Below, in pieces: positions 52,946 to 61,825 of a DNA stretch of 64,000 nucleotides. Position 1 is the first letter of the stretch; each line of letters opens with the position of its first letter. The DNA is from Pontibacillus salipaludis (GTDB lineage: Bacteria > Bacillota > Bacilli > Bacillales > BH030062), in assembly GCF_014642405.1 (NCBI RefSeq), contig NZ_BMIN01000015.1, positions 41,207 to 105,206 of the forward strand, given 5' to 3'. The notes under the pieces were generated by a model that did not search any database, was not told where the DNA came from, and worked only from the letters and a program-made list of their open reading frames with translations. The position numbers and the translations under genes are program-made.

Positions 52946-54124
52946 CTATCGAACCATCATCGTTAAGTTACTGGCAGCGACCAAAATGACAATTGCTAGG
53001 AAGAACATAAACGTTACAACTAGTAGAGCTGCAAAAACAAAGAGGATATGTTTACTAATTGTTTCCATCGATGCTATAACTGGACCACCACCAATCGGTT
53101 GCAGTATTGCAGCAGCGAGCTTATAGATAAGCGCAACCGCTAAAACCTTTACAGCTGGAAATAACGCAAGTGCTAATATAATGAGGACACCCACAATCCC
53201 GACCGTATTCTTTAGTAAGAGTGAAGCGCTTAATACGGTATCCGTTGCATCTGTAAACATACGTCCTACAACAGGAACGAAATTTCCGGTAACAAATTTT
53301 GCTGTTTTCATTGCAACCCCGTCTTGTATAGCTGAAGTCGCTCCTTGGACGGAGATGACACCTAAGAAAATGGTTAGAAATGCTCCAAGTAAACCTAAGC
53401 TTGTATTACGTAATAGTTGTGCGAGCTGGGTAACCTTGTACTGCTCATTAATAGTGCTTACAATCATTAATAAAGCTGATAAAAATAATAGTGGTAGCAC
53501 AACGTTTGAAACGAGTAACCCGCTCGTATGAATAAGAAAAACAATAACAGGATGAAAAAACGATACGGATAACAAGTTACCAAATGTCGCCATTAAGCCA
53601 AGCATTAATGGTAAGAGAGCGATCATAAAACTACTCATCATTTCAACAGCATCTTTGGCATAAGAAACCGCTAAATGAAAACTGTTCAGCGCTAGCACTA
53701 TGAGCACAAGATAAACGACTGCGTAGGCTACTTTACTAACTGTTTGGTTTTCAAATGCGTTTTGTAAAGACTGAAGAATCATGCAAAAGAGGGTTAGGAA
53801 GATCAGTGTCCCCAAAAGCTTTCCATTGATCAGGAACTCATAGAATAGATATTTTAAAAGACCTAATACCCAATCTTTAATGGAAAGGGAATCGCGATTT
53901 TCCATAAATTCGACGAAGCTTCCTTTCCGAATACCAGGCAAATACCCTCCATATTCATCTACCACCTGGTTCCAGTACGATTGAATCTCTGTAAAAGTAA
54001 TGGGATCAATTGTTGGGCTTGTCTCCTCAGCCGGGGAGGTTTGAGCTTGTACGGGCTCTGACAGAAACAAGACAACACTACAAGCGAGTATAACGACAAC
54101 AACTATTTGTTGAATGAGCTTCAT
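52946..54124 (-). CDS. spoIIIAE: SpoIIIAE, stage III sporulation membrane protein
   Basis: 392 residues. A signal peptide (MKLIQQIVVVVILACSVVLF...VQAQ) is followed by about seven membrane segments between residues 95 and 390. It has weak similarity to permease components and belongs to the mother-cell half of the A-Q channel. The ATG at 54124 lies about 14 nt from AAGGAGG, somewhat far; the GTG at 54139 is too close. This start is the least certain in the operon. Confidence 0.92.
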   Translation of the reverse strand: MKLIQQIVVVVILACSVVLFLSEPVQAQTSPAEETSPTIDPITFTEIQSYWNQVVDEYGGYLPGIRKGSFVEFMENRDSLSIKDWVLGLLKYLFYEFLINGKLLGTLIFLTLFCMILQSLQNAFENQTVSKVAYAVVYLVLIVLALNSFHLAVSYAKDAVEMMSSFMIALLPLMLGLMATFGNLLSVSFFHPVIVFLIHTSGLLVSNVVLPLLFLSALLMIVSTINEQYKVTQLAQLLRNTSLGLLGAFLTIFLGVISVQGATSAIQDGVAMKTAKFVTGNFVPVVGRMFTDATDTVLSASLLLKNTVGIVGVLIILALALFPAVKVLAVALIYKLAAAILQPIGGGPVIASMETISKHILFVFAALLVVTFMFFLAIVILVAASNLTMMVR

Positions 54125-54151
54125 TGATGTACAAGCCACCTCCTTAAAAGG

Positions 54152-54541
54152 TTAAGCTGGAAGAAAGCCTAAAATCGTCTCAATAACAGCGGTCAAAATC
54201 GGTATAGCTAACACTAAAATAAAGACTTTCCCAGCCAATTCAATCTTAGAAGCTACTGATCCAAGCCCAGCATCTCTTGTAATCTGAGCACCAAACTCCG
54301 CAACGTATGCAATTCCAATAATCTTTAAGATCGTCTCTACGTACATGCCGTTCACATTAGCCTTTTGAGCAATGTATTCAAGCAAAGTAAATACCTCTGC
54401 AATTTCACGAATTAGAATGAGAAATATAATAATCCCTGTAAATAAAATGAGAAAAAAAGCAATAGATGACTTCTGTTCTTTTACAATGATCGTTAGCACA
54501 CTTGCTACAAGGGCAAAGGAAACGATCTGGATAATTTCCAT
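54152..54541 (-). CDS. spoIIIAD: SpoIIIAD, stage III sporulation membrane protein
   Basis: 129 residues with four hydrophobic helices; MEIIQIVSFALVASVLTIIV at the start and YIAQKANVNGMYVETILKII and GKVFILVLAIPILTAVIETI further on. AGGTGA precedes the ATG at 54541. The frame extends to 54643 inside spoIIIAC, which is not used. Confidence 0.94.
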   Translation of the reverse strand: MEIIQIVSFALVASVLTIIVKEQKSSIAFFLILFTGIIIFLILIREIAEVFTLLEYIAQKANVNGMYVETILKIIGIAYVAEFGAQITRDAGLGSVASKIELAGKVFILVLAIPILTAVIETILGFLPA

Positions 54542-54554
54542 GTCTTCACCTGCC

Positions 54555-54761
54555 TTATCCTTGGAATAAAAAGACAGACTTAATTTGCTGGAACAATTCT
54601 TGCAAGCCATCCATAACGATAAATAACACGATGATAAAGCCAACTAAAGTTGCCCAGTGGGCAATGTCCTCTTTTCCCATTTGTTTTAAAACGGTATGGA
54701 TCATCGCCACTACGATTCCCACCCCGGCAATCTGGAATAATATATAGGCCTCTCCAATCAT
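54555..54761 (-). CDS. spoIIIAC: SpoIIIAC, stage III sporulation membrane protein
   Basis: 68 residues, identical in length to B. subtilis SpoIIIAC, with two membrane helices (about 4-24 and 34-54) around HTVLKQMGKEDIAHWATLVG. GGGAG lies 8 nt before the ATG at 54761. Related to the first half of SpoIIIAD. Confidence 0.94.
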   Translation of the reverse strand: MIGEAYILFQIAGVGIVVAMIHTVLKQMGKEDIAHWATLVGFIIVLFIVMDGLQELFQQIKSVFLFQG

Positions 54762-54781
54762 GTCTTTAACTCCCTTCACCT

Positions 54782-55294
54782 TTACATGAAAAGCAATATA
54801 ATCAATAAACCTGTCAAAAAGCCAAGGCTTTTTACCATTTTGCTATATTTGTACTGCTGTTCTTCAGCTTCTTTTAATTCTCGTTCTAAGTGGGAGATAG
54901 CTAGACGGATATGTTTCTGCTGGCCCGTGAAATCATGTTGTCCTAGCGTTTGACCAAACTGCTTCATGATTTCTTTCTCCCCCTCACCAAGGGCACTCAG
55001 GGGCCAGAACGATTGTATTCGTTGTTCCCATACGTCGTAGAGAGAAGCGCTGCTTTCTTTTAGTTGCTCGCTAAACTCATAGAAAAACCATGCCATCGGC
55101 TCAGGAATCTGTCGTGCCACTTTCTCACACGCTTCAATAACAGGTGAGTGTCCATAAAGAATCTCAGCTTCTAATACTTGTAACGCATTCTTTAGTTGAC
55201 GAATTTGCTTAGGCCTTTCTGTGAGCCTTCGTGCAAATTCAAATCCTCCCCACGTTGTAGCGCACAGCAGGATTAGTGCTCCGATCCACTTCAT
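54782..55294 (-). CDS. spoIIIAB: SpoIIIAB, stage III sporulation protein
   Basis: 170 residues. Membrane helices at both ends (about 3-18 and 150-168) enclose a helical cytoplasmic domain with LTERPKQIRQLKNALQVLEA and ILYGHSPVIEACEKVAR. Resembles GspF/T4P platform proteins. The ATG at 55294 has AGGGGTG upstream. Its first 56 nt overlap the end of spoIIIAA in another frame, which is longer than usual. Confidence 0.93.
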   Translation of the reverse strand: MKWIGALILLCATTWGGFEFARRLTERPKQIRQLKNALQVLEAEILYGHSPVIEACEKVARQIPEPMAWFFYEFSEQLKESSASLYDVWEQRIQSFWPLSALGEGEKEIMKQFGQTLGQHDFTGQQKHIRLAISHLERELKEAEEQQYKYSKMVKSLGFLTGLLIILLFM

Positions 55295-56216
55295 ATGACA
55301 CACCCCTCTTTTTTAATGAGAGTAACTGACCATGTTGATCGAGAAGCGTCCTAACAAATCCCGGTTGCCGCTTCTTTTCAAGAATCACAAATCTCTCAAA
55401 AACCTCTTGCTCAAACAACGGAGTAAGGGATGGCCTCTTTTGCACAGAATCAAACCGATCCCCGTGGACTGTAGAGATGACTGTAACGCCTGCATATAAT
55501 GCTTCTAAAAGCGCCTTTACATCTGCTTCACTTCCTATTTCATCTACAATTAGAATCTCCGGGGACATAGAACGGATCATCATCATCATGCCTTCTGCTT
55601 TTGGACAGGCATCCATAACGTCTGTTCGTAGCCCCAGATGATGTTGAGGCACTCCGTGAATACTCCCTGCAATTTCAGAACGCTCGTCAATGATCCCAAC
55701 CTTCTTGGAAGGTATGGAACCTGTTCCCTGGCTCATGATCCGAGCCATATCTCTTAGGAGCGTCGTTTTGCCTGTTTGAGGAGGACCGATTAAAAGAGTA
55801 TTCGTATACTCACCGTCATAGAGATCTTCTACCAGTGATTGAGCTACCCCTATTTTTTCTTTAGCGATTCGAATATTAAACGAAGCAATATGTCGAATGG
55901 CCTTGACAATCCCTTTTTCGGTATTGACTTTCCCCGCTAAACCCACCCGATGGCCCCCAGGGATCGTAATATATCCCTCACGAAGCTCGTCCTCTAATCG
56001 ATAAATCGAATATTCCCCGAGTTGGTTTAATAAGTAGTTCCCATCTTGCTCACTTGGAATAATAGCTGGGACCAATATACTCTTATCATCATAGATGAGT
56101 TCTAATGGCTTAGTGATTCGAAATCGAATCTCCTGAAGACGGGCCCAATCTTCCTCATTAATTTTCTGTAGCTCTGATTGAATATAGGTCGGGAAAAGCC
56201 GCAAAATCTCTTTCAT
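55239..56216 (-). CDS. spoIIIAA: SpoIIIAA, sporulation ATPase
   Basis: 325 residues, about 18 longer than B. subtilis SpoIIIAA. AAA+/secretion-type ATPase with Walker A LLIGPPQTGKTTLL (about 142-155), the aspartate/glutamate Walker B ILIVDEIGSEAD (about 222) and GVTVISTVHGDRF. It energises the A-Q channel from the mother cell. AGGGAG lies close before the ATG at 56216. First gene of the operon, behind a sigma-E-like promoter. Confidence 0.95.
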   Translation of the reverse strand: MKEILRLFPTYIQSELQKINEEDWARLQEIRFRITKPLELIYDDKSILVPAIIPSEQDGNYLLNQLGEYSIYRLEDELREGYITIPGGHRVGLAGKVNTEKGIVKAIRHIASFNIRIAKEKIGVAQSLVEDLYDGEYTNTLLIGPPQTGKTTLLRDMARIMSQGTGSIPSKKVGIIDERSEIAGSIHGVPQHHLGLRTDVMDACPKAEGMMMMIRSMSPEILIVDEIGSEADVKALLEALYAGVTVISTVHGDRFDSVQKRPSLTPLFEQEVFERFVILEKKRQPGFVRTLLDQHGQLLSLKKRGVSYEVDRSTNPAVRYNVGRI

Positions 56217-56252
56217 AGATCTCCCTCACAATCTTTGCACTTGTTTACTGTA

Positions 56253-56280
56253 AATTTATGCGTGTCCACCTAATTTATGA
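56253..56280 (-). promoter_or_regulatory. sigma-E promoter of the spoIIIA operon
   Basis: Minus-strand TCATAAA (56280-56274), 13 nt, then CATAAATT (56260-56253), close to the sigma-E elements (KMATATT and CATACANT). The start would lie about 30 nt before spoIIIAA. Mother-cell expression of this operon is established in B. subtilis. Confidence 0.5.
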
Positions 56281-56386
56281 CCAGAGATAGAAAAATGAGA
56301 GAGAGCTCTATCAACTCTGTTTTACTACTTTAAAATAATAGAACATCTCCCTTTTATACCTAGCAAGCGTGGTTAATTCTCCAATA

Positions 56387-56420
56387 TAAAAACGCCTAAG
56401 GTATGGAGCCTTAGGCGTTT
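56387..56420 (-). terminator. second terminator downstream of efp
   Basis: AACGCCTAAGG/CCTTAGGCGTT stem (56391-56401 with 56409-56419), six-base loop and T run on the minus strand. It is the second of two terminators in the efp-spoIIIAA gap; between them (56421-56517) no gene was found, although B. subtilis has yqhV here. Confidence 0.85.
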
Positions 56421-56517
56421 CATCTAAAACATATCTTTTTTCCATATTCGATTCGTTATATGGAGAAATCGAAGTGGAGTGAATGCTATCGTTATCAGAC
56501 CCTGAGCATAATCGAAT

Positions 56518-56547
56518 AAAAAAAGCTCTCCGACTGAGTCGGAGAGC
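56518..56547 (-). terminator. terminator of efp
   Basis: GCTCTCCGAC/GTCGGAGAGC perfect 10-bp stem with a three-base loop, followed by seven T residues on the minus strand, 12 nt after the efp stop. Confidence 0.92.
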
Positions 56548-56559
56548 CTTGAGTCATTC

Positions 56560-57123
56560 TTAGTTATTTGAACGGGAAACGTATTTACCATCATCTGTGC
56601 TGATTGTAAGAACGTCACCTTCATTAATGAAGAATGGAACTTGTACAGTTAGGCCTGTTTCAAGCGTTGCTGGCTTCGTACCACCGCTTGCTGTATCACC
56701 TTTAATGCCTGGTTCTGTTTCTGTAACCTGAAGGTCAACGTTTTTCGGTAATTCAACACCGATTGTTTCCCCTTGATAGAAACGAACTTGAATTTCCATG
56801 TTTTCTTTCAGGTAGTTTAACTCGTTTTCGATTTGTTTCGTTTGAAGTTCAACTTGGTCGTACGTGTCTGTGTCCATAAATGTGTGAACGTTATCAGCAG
56901 AATAAAGATATTGCATTTTACGGTTTTCAATGTGTGCTTTTTGGACTTTCTCTCCTGCGCGGAACGTTTTCTCTTGGATCGCTCCAGTACGTAAGTTACG
57001 AAGTTTAGAGCGCACGAATGCTGCTCCTTTACCTGGCTTAACGTGTTGGAAGTCGATCACTTGCCAGATCCCATTATCTACTTCAACTGTAAGACCTGTC
57101 TTAAAATCGTTAACTGAAATCAT
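56560..57123 (-). CDS. efp: translation elongation factor P
   Basis: 187 residues. KOW-like N-domain with the modification-site lysine in [14 protein letters not shown] (about residue 32) and two OB domains ending with [12 protein letters not shown] residues. It relieves ribosome stalling at polyproline stretches. GGGAGG precedes the ATG. Follows the peptidase gene by 25 nt, as in B. subtilis. Confidence 0.97.
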   Translation of the reverse strand: MISVNDFKTGLTVEVDNGIWQVIDFQHVKPGKGAAFVRSKLRNLRTGAIQEKTFRAGEKVQKAHIENRKMQYLYSADNVHTFMDTDTYDQVELQTKQIENELNYLKENMEIQVRFYQGETIGVELPKNVDLQVTETEPGIKGDTASGGTKPATLETGLTVQVPFFINEGDVLTISTDDGKYVSRSNN

Positions 57124-57148
57124 AATTGAATTTCCTCCCTAAATAAGC

Positions 57149-58213
57149 TTAAAGCGTAATTAACTCTTTTGAAGAGTGAGATAAACGCTCATTACCTGTC
57201 TCGGTTACAACTGTATCATCTTCAATTCTACAGCCACCTACATTTGGAACGTAAATGCCCGGCTCAACTGTTACAACCATTCCAGGTTCAAGCTTTTGCT
57301 TGTCGTTTCGGAATGACAAACTAGGTCCTTCATGAACATCTAGTCCAACTCCGTGACCAGTAGAATGACCGAAGTATTGTCCATACCCTTGTTCTTTAAT
57401 ATAATCACGAGTCAAATCGTCGGCTTCTTTACCAGTAATGCCGGCTTTTATTCCATCCATTCCACGCAGCTGTGCTTGTAAAACTGTATCATAGATCTTT
57501 TTAAGCTCGTCACTAATCTCACCAACAGCAACTGTTCGTGTAATATCAGAACAATATCCTTTATATAAAGCACCAAAATCTAACGTGACTAATTCTCCAG
57601 ATTGAATCTCTTTCTCAGAAGCCACACCGTGTGGTAAAGCAGATCGATAACCTGAGGCTACAATAATATCGAATGAAGAAGAAGTTGCACCTTGTTTGCG
57701 CATAAAGAATTCTAATTCATTGGATACGTCGATTTCTTTAACTCCTGGCTTTATGTAGGACAGGATATGCTCAAATGCATCATCTGCTATCTTAGTTGCT
57801 TCCTTTAATATCTTAATCTCATCATCAGTCTTAATCAAGCGTAATTTTTCTACGATACTTGATGTCGGAACAAATTCCGCTTCTAATACAGATTGATATT
57901 GTTCAAACACACTGTAAGTCACATGCTGTTTTTCAAAGCCAAGCTTTTTCAGACCAAGCTCTTTCGCTTGATTTGCTACTTCTTCATGCATAGGTGTTTT
58001 ATGTTCTACGATTGCGAAGCCTGTAGTTTCATTAGCTGCTTGCTCTGTATAACGGAAGTCCGTAATGAATAGCGCTTTATTCGCTGTGACTAGTACTACT
58101 CCAGCTGTTCCTGTAAACCCAGTTACATAACGACGATTACGATCACTTGTAATAAGTAAGCCGTCTAACCCTTGTTCTTCTATACTACTTCTTAATCGTT
58201 TCAATGTATCCAT
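57149..58213 (-). CDS. Xaa-Pro peptidase family protein (YqhT-like)
   Basis: 354 residues, M24 family. The N-terminal creatinase-like domain is followed by the pita-bread domain with metal ligands in VTLDFGALYKGYCSDITRT, the catalytic histidine in GHSTGHGVGLDVHEGP and the glutamates in VTVEPGIYVP and GCRIEDDTVVT. It removes N-terminal residues preceding proline. ATG at 58213 with AGGGGGAGG-like ribosome site. Conserved partner of efp and aroQ. Confidence 0.93.
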   Translation of the reverse strand: MDTLKRLRSSIEEQGLDGLLITSDRNRRYVTGFTGTAGVVLVTANKALFITDFRYTEQAANETTGFAIVEHKTPMHEEVANQAKELGLKKLGFEKQHVTYSVFEQYQSVLEAEFVPTSSIVEKLRLIKTDDEIKILKEATKIADDAFEHILSYIKPGVKEIDVSNELEFFMRKQGATSSSFDIIVASGYRSALPHGVASEKEIQSGELVTLDFGALYKGYCSDITRTVAVGEISDELKKIYDTVLQAQLRGMDGIKAGITGKEADDLTRDYIKEQGYGQYFGHSTGHGVGLDVHEGPSLSFRNDKQKLEPGMVVTVEPGIYVPNVGGCRIEDDTVVTETGNERLSHSSKELITL

Positions 58214-58225
58214 ATAATCCTCCCC

Positions 58226-58660
58226 CTAAAATTGTTCTATAAATGTTTGTGCTGCTAGCTTGTACCCGAATGAACCAAGACCTACAATCTGGCCATAGCA
58301 TACTGGGGCAAGCAGAGATGTGTGACGAAATTCCTCCCGTTTATGAACATTTGATATATGTACTTCAATTACAGGGAGGTCAACTCCTGCAATAGCATCC
58401 CTAAGTGCTATGCTCGTGTGCGTATAAGCTCCAGGGTTAAATATGATTCCCACATCTTGCCCTATAAACCCATGAATCTTATCAATCAGTTCCCCTTCAT
58501 GATTGGATTGGAAAGCTTCAAACTCCCATCCATTTGCCTCTACCATATTTTGAATGGAGGCTTCGATGTCTTGCAAGGTGCCTTTTCCATACACTCCAGG
58601 CTCCCGTTTTCCTAATAGGTTTAAATTGGGGCCATTTAATAATAGGATTTTTTTCACCAT
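58226..58660 (-). CDS. aroQ: type II 3-dehydroquinate dehydratase
   Basis: 144 residues. The active-site tyrosine loop LNGPNLNLLGKREPGVYG, the histidine in IFNPGAYTHTSIAL and EVHISNVHKREEFRHTS are all conserved. It dehydrates 3-dehydroquinate in the shikimate pathway. GGGAG precedes the ATG at 58660. 12 nt before the peptidase gene. Confidence 0.96.
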   Translation of the reverse strand: MVKKILLLNGPNLNLLGKREPGVYGKGTLQDIEASIQNMVEANGWEFEAFQSNHEGELIDKIHGFIGQDVGIIFNPGAYTHTSIALRDAIAGVDLPVIEVHISNVHKREEFRHTSLLAPVCYGQIVGLGSFGYKLAAQTFIEQF

Positions 58661-58741
58661 AAGATCTCCCTTCCTGATTGATTAAGGGAAATATTCCGAC
58701 TCTTTTTAGGATAACATAGACGATGCAACATTTGGAGTGAT

Positions 58742-59296
58742 TTAGCTAGGCTGGTTGTTTTGCTGATAATCATAAGAAATGGAATACCCGATAAACGTTC
58801 CATATAAAATAAATAAACATAAGCTAGTTACAATCGTATCACTATCTAGTTCACCTAACTGCGGCACTGCTGAAAATACAGGTTGGAACAAGAAAAACAC
58901 TATAAACCAAAGCACTACACCAAAAGCCATTGATGGCCAGAGTCCTTTTGTATTTTTTAATAGGCCGAAATACAGAATAGCGATTAAAAGCGATACGAGA
59001 CCTACAGCTAATATAGCAATCAGTTCCCCTAGCCAGTTGCTGCTCCATTCATTTTGTACAAAAGAGCGAATGACAAAGCTTCCTGCTGAAACCGAAGAGA
59101 AATTAAAGAAATATGCAATTGTACCAACAAAACTCCATAAGACTCCACCCACGAAACCTGTGACTAGTGATTTGCTGATCACAGACATTGGGGGTTCTTT
59201 TTGGTTTTGCTCTAATTCAGGATTTTGTTTTTGTTCTTCATTTTGTTTTTCTTCTTGATTCTGTTGTTCTTGATCTTTTTGTTCTTGTTCAGACAT
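58742..59296 (-). CDS. yqhR: YqhR-like conserved membrane protein
   Basis: 184 residues. An N-terminal region of about 30 residues made almost only of E, Q, K and N is followed by four membrane helices (about 40-60, 85-105, 115-135, 150-170), with ISKSLVTGFVGGVLWSFVG as the conserved start. Function unknown; the gene belongs to the conserved aroQ-yqhR-yqhQ block. The ATG at 59296 has GAGGTGA five bases upstream; an ATG at 59302 is possible. Confidence 0.85.
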   Translation of the reverse strand: MSEQEQKDQEQQNQEEKQNEEQKQNPELEQNQKEPPMSVISKSLVTGFVGGVLWSFVGTIAYFFNFSSVSAGSFVIRSFVQNEWSSNWLGELIAILAVGLVSLLIAILYFGLLKNTKGLWPSMAFGVVLWFIVFFLFQPVFSAVPQLGELDSDTIVTSLCLFILYGTFIGYSISYDYQQNNQPS

Positions 59297-59426
59297 CTCC
59301 ATCACCTCACAGTTTAGCATGACCAAAATCGAATAATTCCATGCTTTTATTTAAGAGGACTAGAGGTGAGCGCATTTTTCTAGTAAAATGAAGGAAATAG
59401 ATAATCATCAAGAGGATGGTGTGGCA

Positions 59427-60386
59427 ATGAGCGAAAAAACTAAACCAGCTTACGGAGGGCAAGCCGTTATGGAAGGCGTTATGTTTGCTGGCCAAACGAG
59501 TTATGTCACGGCTGTTCGTCGAAAAGACGAATCAATTGAATATTTTGAGCTAGAACGGAAAGAATCTAAAATAGAGAAGCGTTTAAAGAAAATTCCATTC
59601 ATTCGAGGTCTTGTCGCTTTAGTGCAAGCAAGTGCAAATGGAACGAAACACTTAAACTTCTCTAGTGAACGTTACGATGTAGATCCAAAAGACGATGAGA
59701 CCATTAAGAAGGAAGCAGAGTCTTCTAAACTGGCAATGGCAATTGGAGTCGGAGCTGTAGGTGTCTTATCATTCTTATTTGGAAAATTGATATTTACCTT
59801 AACTCCTGCTCTTGTAGCTGAGTTATTCCGTTTTGCTATCCCAGGTAAAACTGGACAGGTTCTATTAGAAGGGTTAATCAAATTTATCTTTCTACTCGCA
59901 TATATTTACCTTATATCCCTCACTCCTATGATTAAGCGAGTCTTTGAATATCATGGAGCTGAGCATAAGGTGATTAATGCTTATGAAAACGGGAAAGAGT
60001 TAACTATTGAAAACGTACAAAATCAATCCCGTCTTCACTATCGATGTGGCTCTAGTTTTATATTGTTCACGGTATTTGTTGGGATTCTGTTTTATTTACT
60101 GCCGTTCGTAGCCACGGAACCGATGTGGTGGCGCATGGTAAATCGTATTCTTTTATTACCATTTGTCATCGGCGTCTCATTTGAAGTGTTGCAGCTAACA
60201 AACAAAGTGCGAAACGTACCTGGACTTAAAGCACTTGGATACCCTGGTTTATGGTTACAGCTATTAACAACGAAAGAACCTAAAGATGATCAGGTTGACG
60301 TTGCGATTCATTCTTTTAAAAAAGTTCTAGAGAATGATAAAAACGCTTCTAAAAGTGGTATACAAGGTAGTAAGGTCATCTCATAA
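59427..60386 (+). CDS. yqhQ: YqhQ-like DUF1385 membrane protein
   Basis: 319 residues. DUF1385 signature YGGQAVMEGVMFAGQTSYV near the N-terminus, then a loop and five membrane segments; the EYHGAEHKVINAYENG and SRLHYRCGSSFILFTVFVG motifs are conserved. The invariant H and C residues suggest a metal or redox role, but the function is unknown. The ATG at 59427 has GGTG 7 nt upstream; the upstream frame to 59388 lacks a ribosome site. Divergent from yqhR. Confidence 0.88.
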   Translation: MSEKTKPAYGGQAVMEGVMFAGQTSYVTAVRRKDESIEYFELERKESKIEKRLKKIPFIRGLVALVQASANGTKHLNFSSERYDVDPKDDETIKKEAESSKLAMAIGVGAVGVLSFLFGKLIFTLTPALVAELFRFAIPGKTGQVLLEGLIKFIFLLAYIYLISLTPMIKRVFEYHGAEHKVINAYENGKELTIENVQNQSRLHYRCGSSFILFTVFVGILFYLLPFVATEPMWWRMVNRILLLPFVIGVSFEVLQLTNKVRNVPGLKALGYPGLWLQLLTTKEPKDDQVDVAIHSFKKVLENDKNASKSGIQGSKVIS

Positions 60387-60419
60387 TTAAGGATGGAATG
60401 CTGAAGGGAGGAAAAAAAG

Positions 60420-60815
60420 TTGGCTCACAAAATTATTAAACCTCTTACTTATTTTATTATGGCGTTAGCTTTAATTGGTATAGTTGTTCGATTATTTACA
60501 GATACGACTAGCTTTTTAATGGATATTCTCGTCACAGTCTTATTTGCAGCAGTCATCATCGGAATTGTTTACTTTATTTTCTCAAGGCGTAATGGTGGGA
60601 CTTCGAATGAAATGAAGCAATACCGAAAGGCAGCCCGACAATCGAAACAAAAATACAAACAACCGACGACCTCTTCTAGCATAGCGAAAAAAATGAAGCC
60701 TTCTACCATTAAATCTAAAGTGAGTAGTAAGAAGCAAAAACAAAGAAAAGAAGCCCCTCACCTTCGTGTGATTGAGGGGAATAAAAGTAAAAAGAAAAAT
60801 CGAGCTTCCTTCTAG
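60420..60815 (+). CDS. yqhP: YqhP-like membrane protein
   Basis: 131 residues. Two N-terminal membrane helices (about 9-25 and 33-55) and a very basic, K/Q/S-rich tail (about 60-131) that ends NKSKKKNRASF. It occurs in the conserved order after yqhQ. The start is TTG with GGGAGG 8 nt upstream. Function unknown. Confidence 0.82.
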   Translation: MAHKIIKPLTYFIMALALIGIVVRLFTDTTSFLMDILVTVLFAAVIIGIVYFIFSRRNGGTSNEMKQYRKAARQSKQKYKQPTTSSSIAKKMKPSTIKSKVSSKKQKQRKEAPHLRVIEGNKSKKKNRASF

Positions 60816-60836
60816 TAGAAGCTCGATTTTTTTCTT
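60799..60836. terminator. terminator between yqhP and the patatin-like gene
   Basis: AATCGAGCTTC/GAAGCTCGATT stem (60799-60809 with 60818-60828) followed by a T run on the plus strand; the A run on the other side makes it bidirectional. Confidence 0.9.
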
Positions 60837-61726
60837 TATCCACTCCAATTTCTCAAGAAAGTAGCTGCATGTTTCTCTCCTAGAGAAATTAGTTTATTAA
60901 TGGAAGCCTCACTTAAATCAAAATCTGTCGTCTCCACATCTTCAACAGGAATGAAAATAATATCTACTGCATCCGCTTTATGAATATACCTCGCATCATG
61001 AGCTTGTTTCATGGTTACAAATAAAGCTTGAAACATCTCAATAGCGTTTTTAATCTTACGAGCTGGCAGCTGATCATTTCCATTACTCAGCTTCATACCA
61101 AGGATCGGCCTCGTTCGTCGCTCTAAATTTGAGGTGAATACCCAGAGCGGAAAATTACTTAAGAGCCCGCCATCCACAATAAGACTTTTCTTATGATCTT
61201 TACTGATCATCGGTTCAGGTATAAAGAAATAAGGAAGCCCTGCACTCATTCTTACGGCTTTCGCTACAGTAAACTCATTTGGAGAAATCCCGTAAACCCT
61301 TTCCAAATCATCCGGAATAACTACAATCCTTCCTAAGGTTAAGTCCGAGGCAATCACTTTCAAAGATCCTTCAGGAAGATCTCTAAAGGTATACACCCCT
61401 TTTTTCCCCAACATTTCATACACCCATTCCTCAAGTTTCTTACCTTTATATAAACCCATTCGAAAATATAAAAAAAGCCAATTGGAAAAAGGAAACCAAG
61501 TTCCTACCTTAGGAGGATCTAATAATTTCTTGAGGTGCAGCTCACGGAATAGATGATGAATTTGCTTACTTTTATAACCAGCAGCAAGAAACGAAGCTAT
61601 AATAGCACCAGCAGAAGTCCCTGCTACTCGCTCAAATTGATATCCTTTCTGTTCGACAACTTCAATCGCACCTATAAAAGCAATAGCTTTCACACCCCCA
61701 CCTGAGAAAACGCCGTCAATCTTCAT
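60836..61726 (-). CDS. yqhO: patatin-like phospholipase (YqhO-like)
   Basis: 296 residues. The oxyanion-hole GGGVKAIAFIGAIEVVE, the nucleophile GTSAG (about residue 38) and the DGGLLSNFPLWVF catalytic aspartate motif form the patatin serine/aspartate dyad. It probably hydrolyses acyl chains of membrane lipids. GGAGG lies 8 nt before the ATG. Convergent with yqhP, as in B. subtilis. Confidence 0.9.
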   Translation of the reverse strand: MKIDGVFSGGGVKAIAFIGAIEVVEQKGYQFERVAGTSAGAIIASFLAAGYKSKQIHHLFRELHLKKLLDPPKVGTWFPFSNWLFLYFRMGLYKGKKLEEWVYEMLGKKGVYTFRDLPEGSLKVIASDLTLGRIVVIPDDLERVYGISPNEFTVAKAVRMSAGLPYFFIPEPMISKDHKKSLIVDGGLLSNFPLWVFTSNLERRTRPILGMKLSNGNDQLPARKIKNAIEMFQALFVTMKQAHDARYIHKADAVDIIFIPVEDVETTDFDLSEASINKLISLGEKHAATFLRNWSG

Positions 61727-61825
61727 AAGACGTCCCTCCTTCCCCCTTTATGACTATCTATAATCACGAATGACATGTCCTAGACCAGAAACAGTAGCAT
61801 AAACGCCCTCATTTGTAAGATTGAT

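Noticed and set aside
56424..56624. 66-codon minus-strand frame as a YqhV candidate
   Set aside because: It overlaps the end of efp, spans a terminator and has no resemblance to YqhV.
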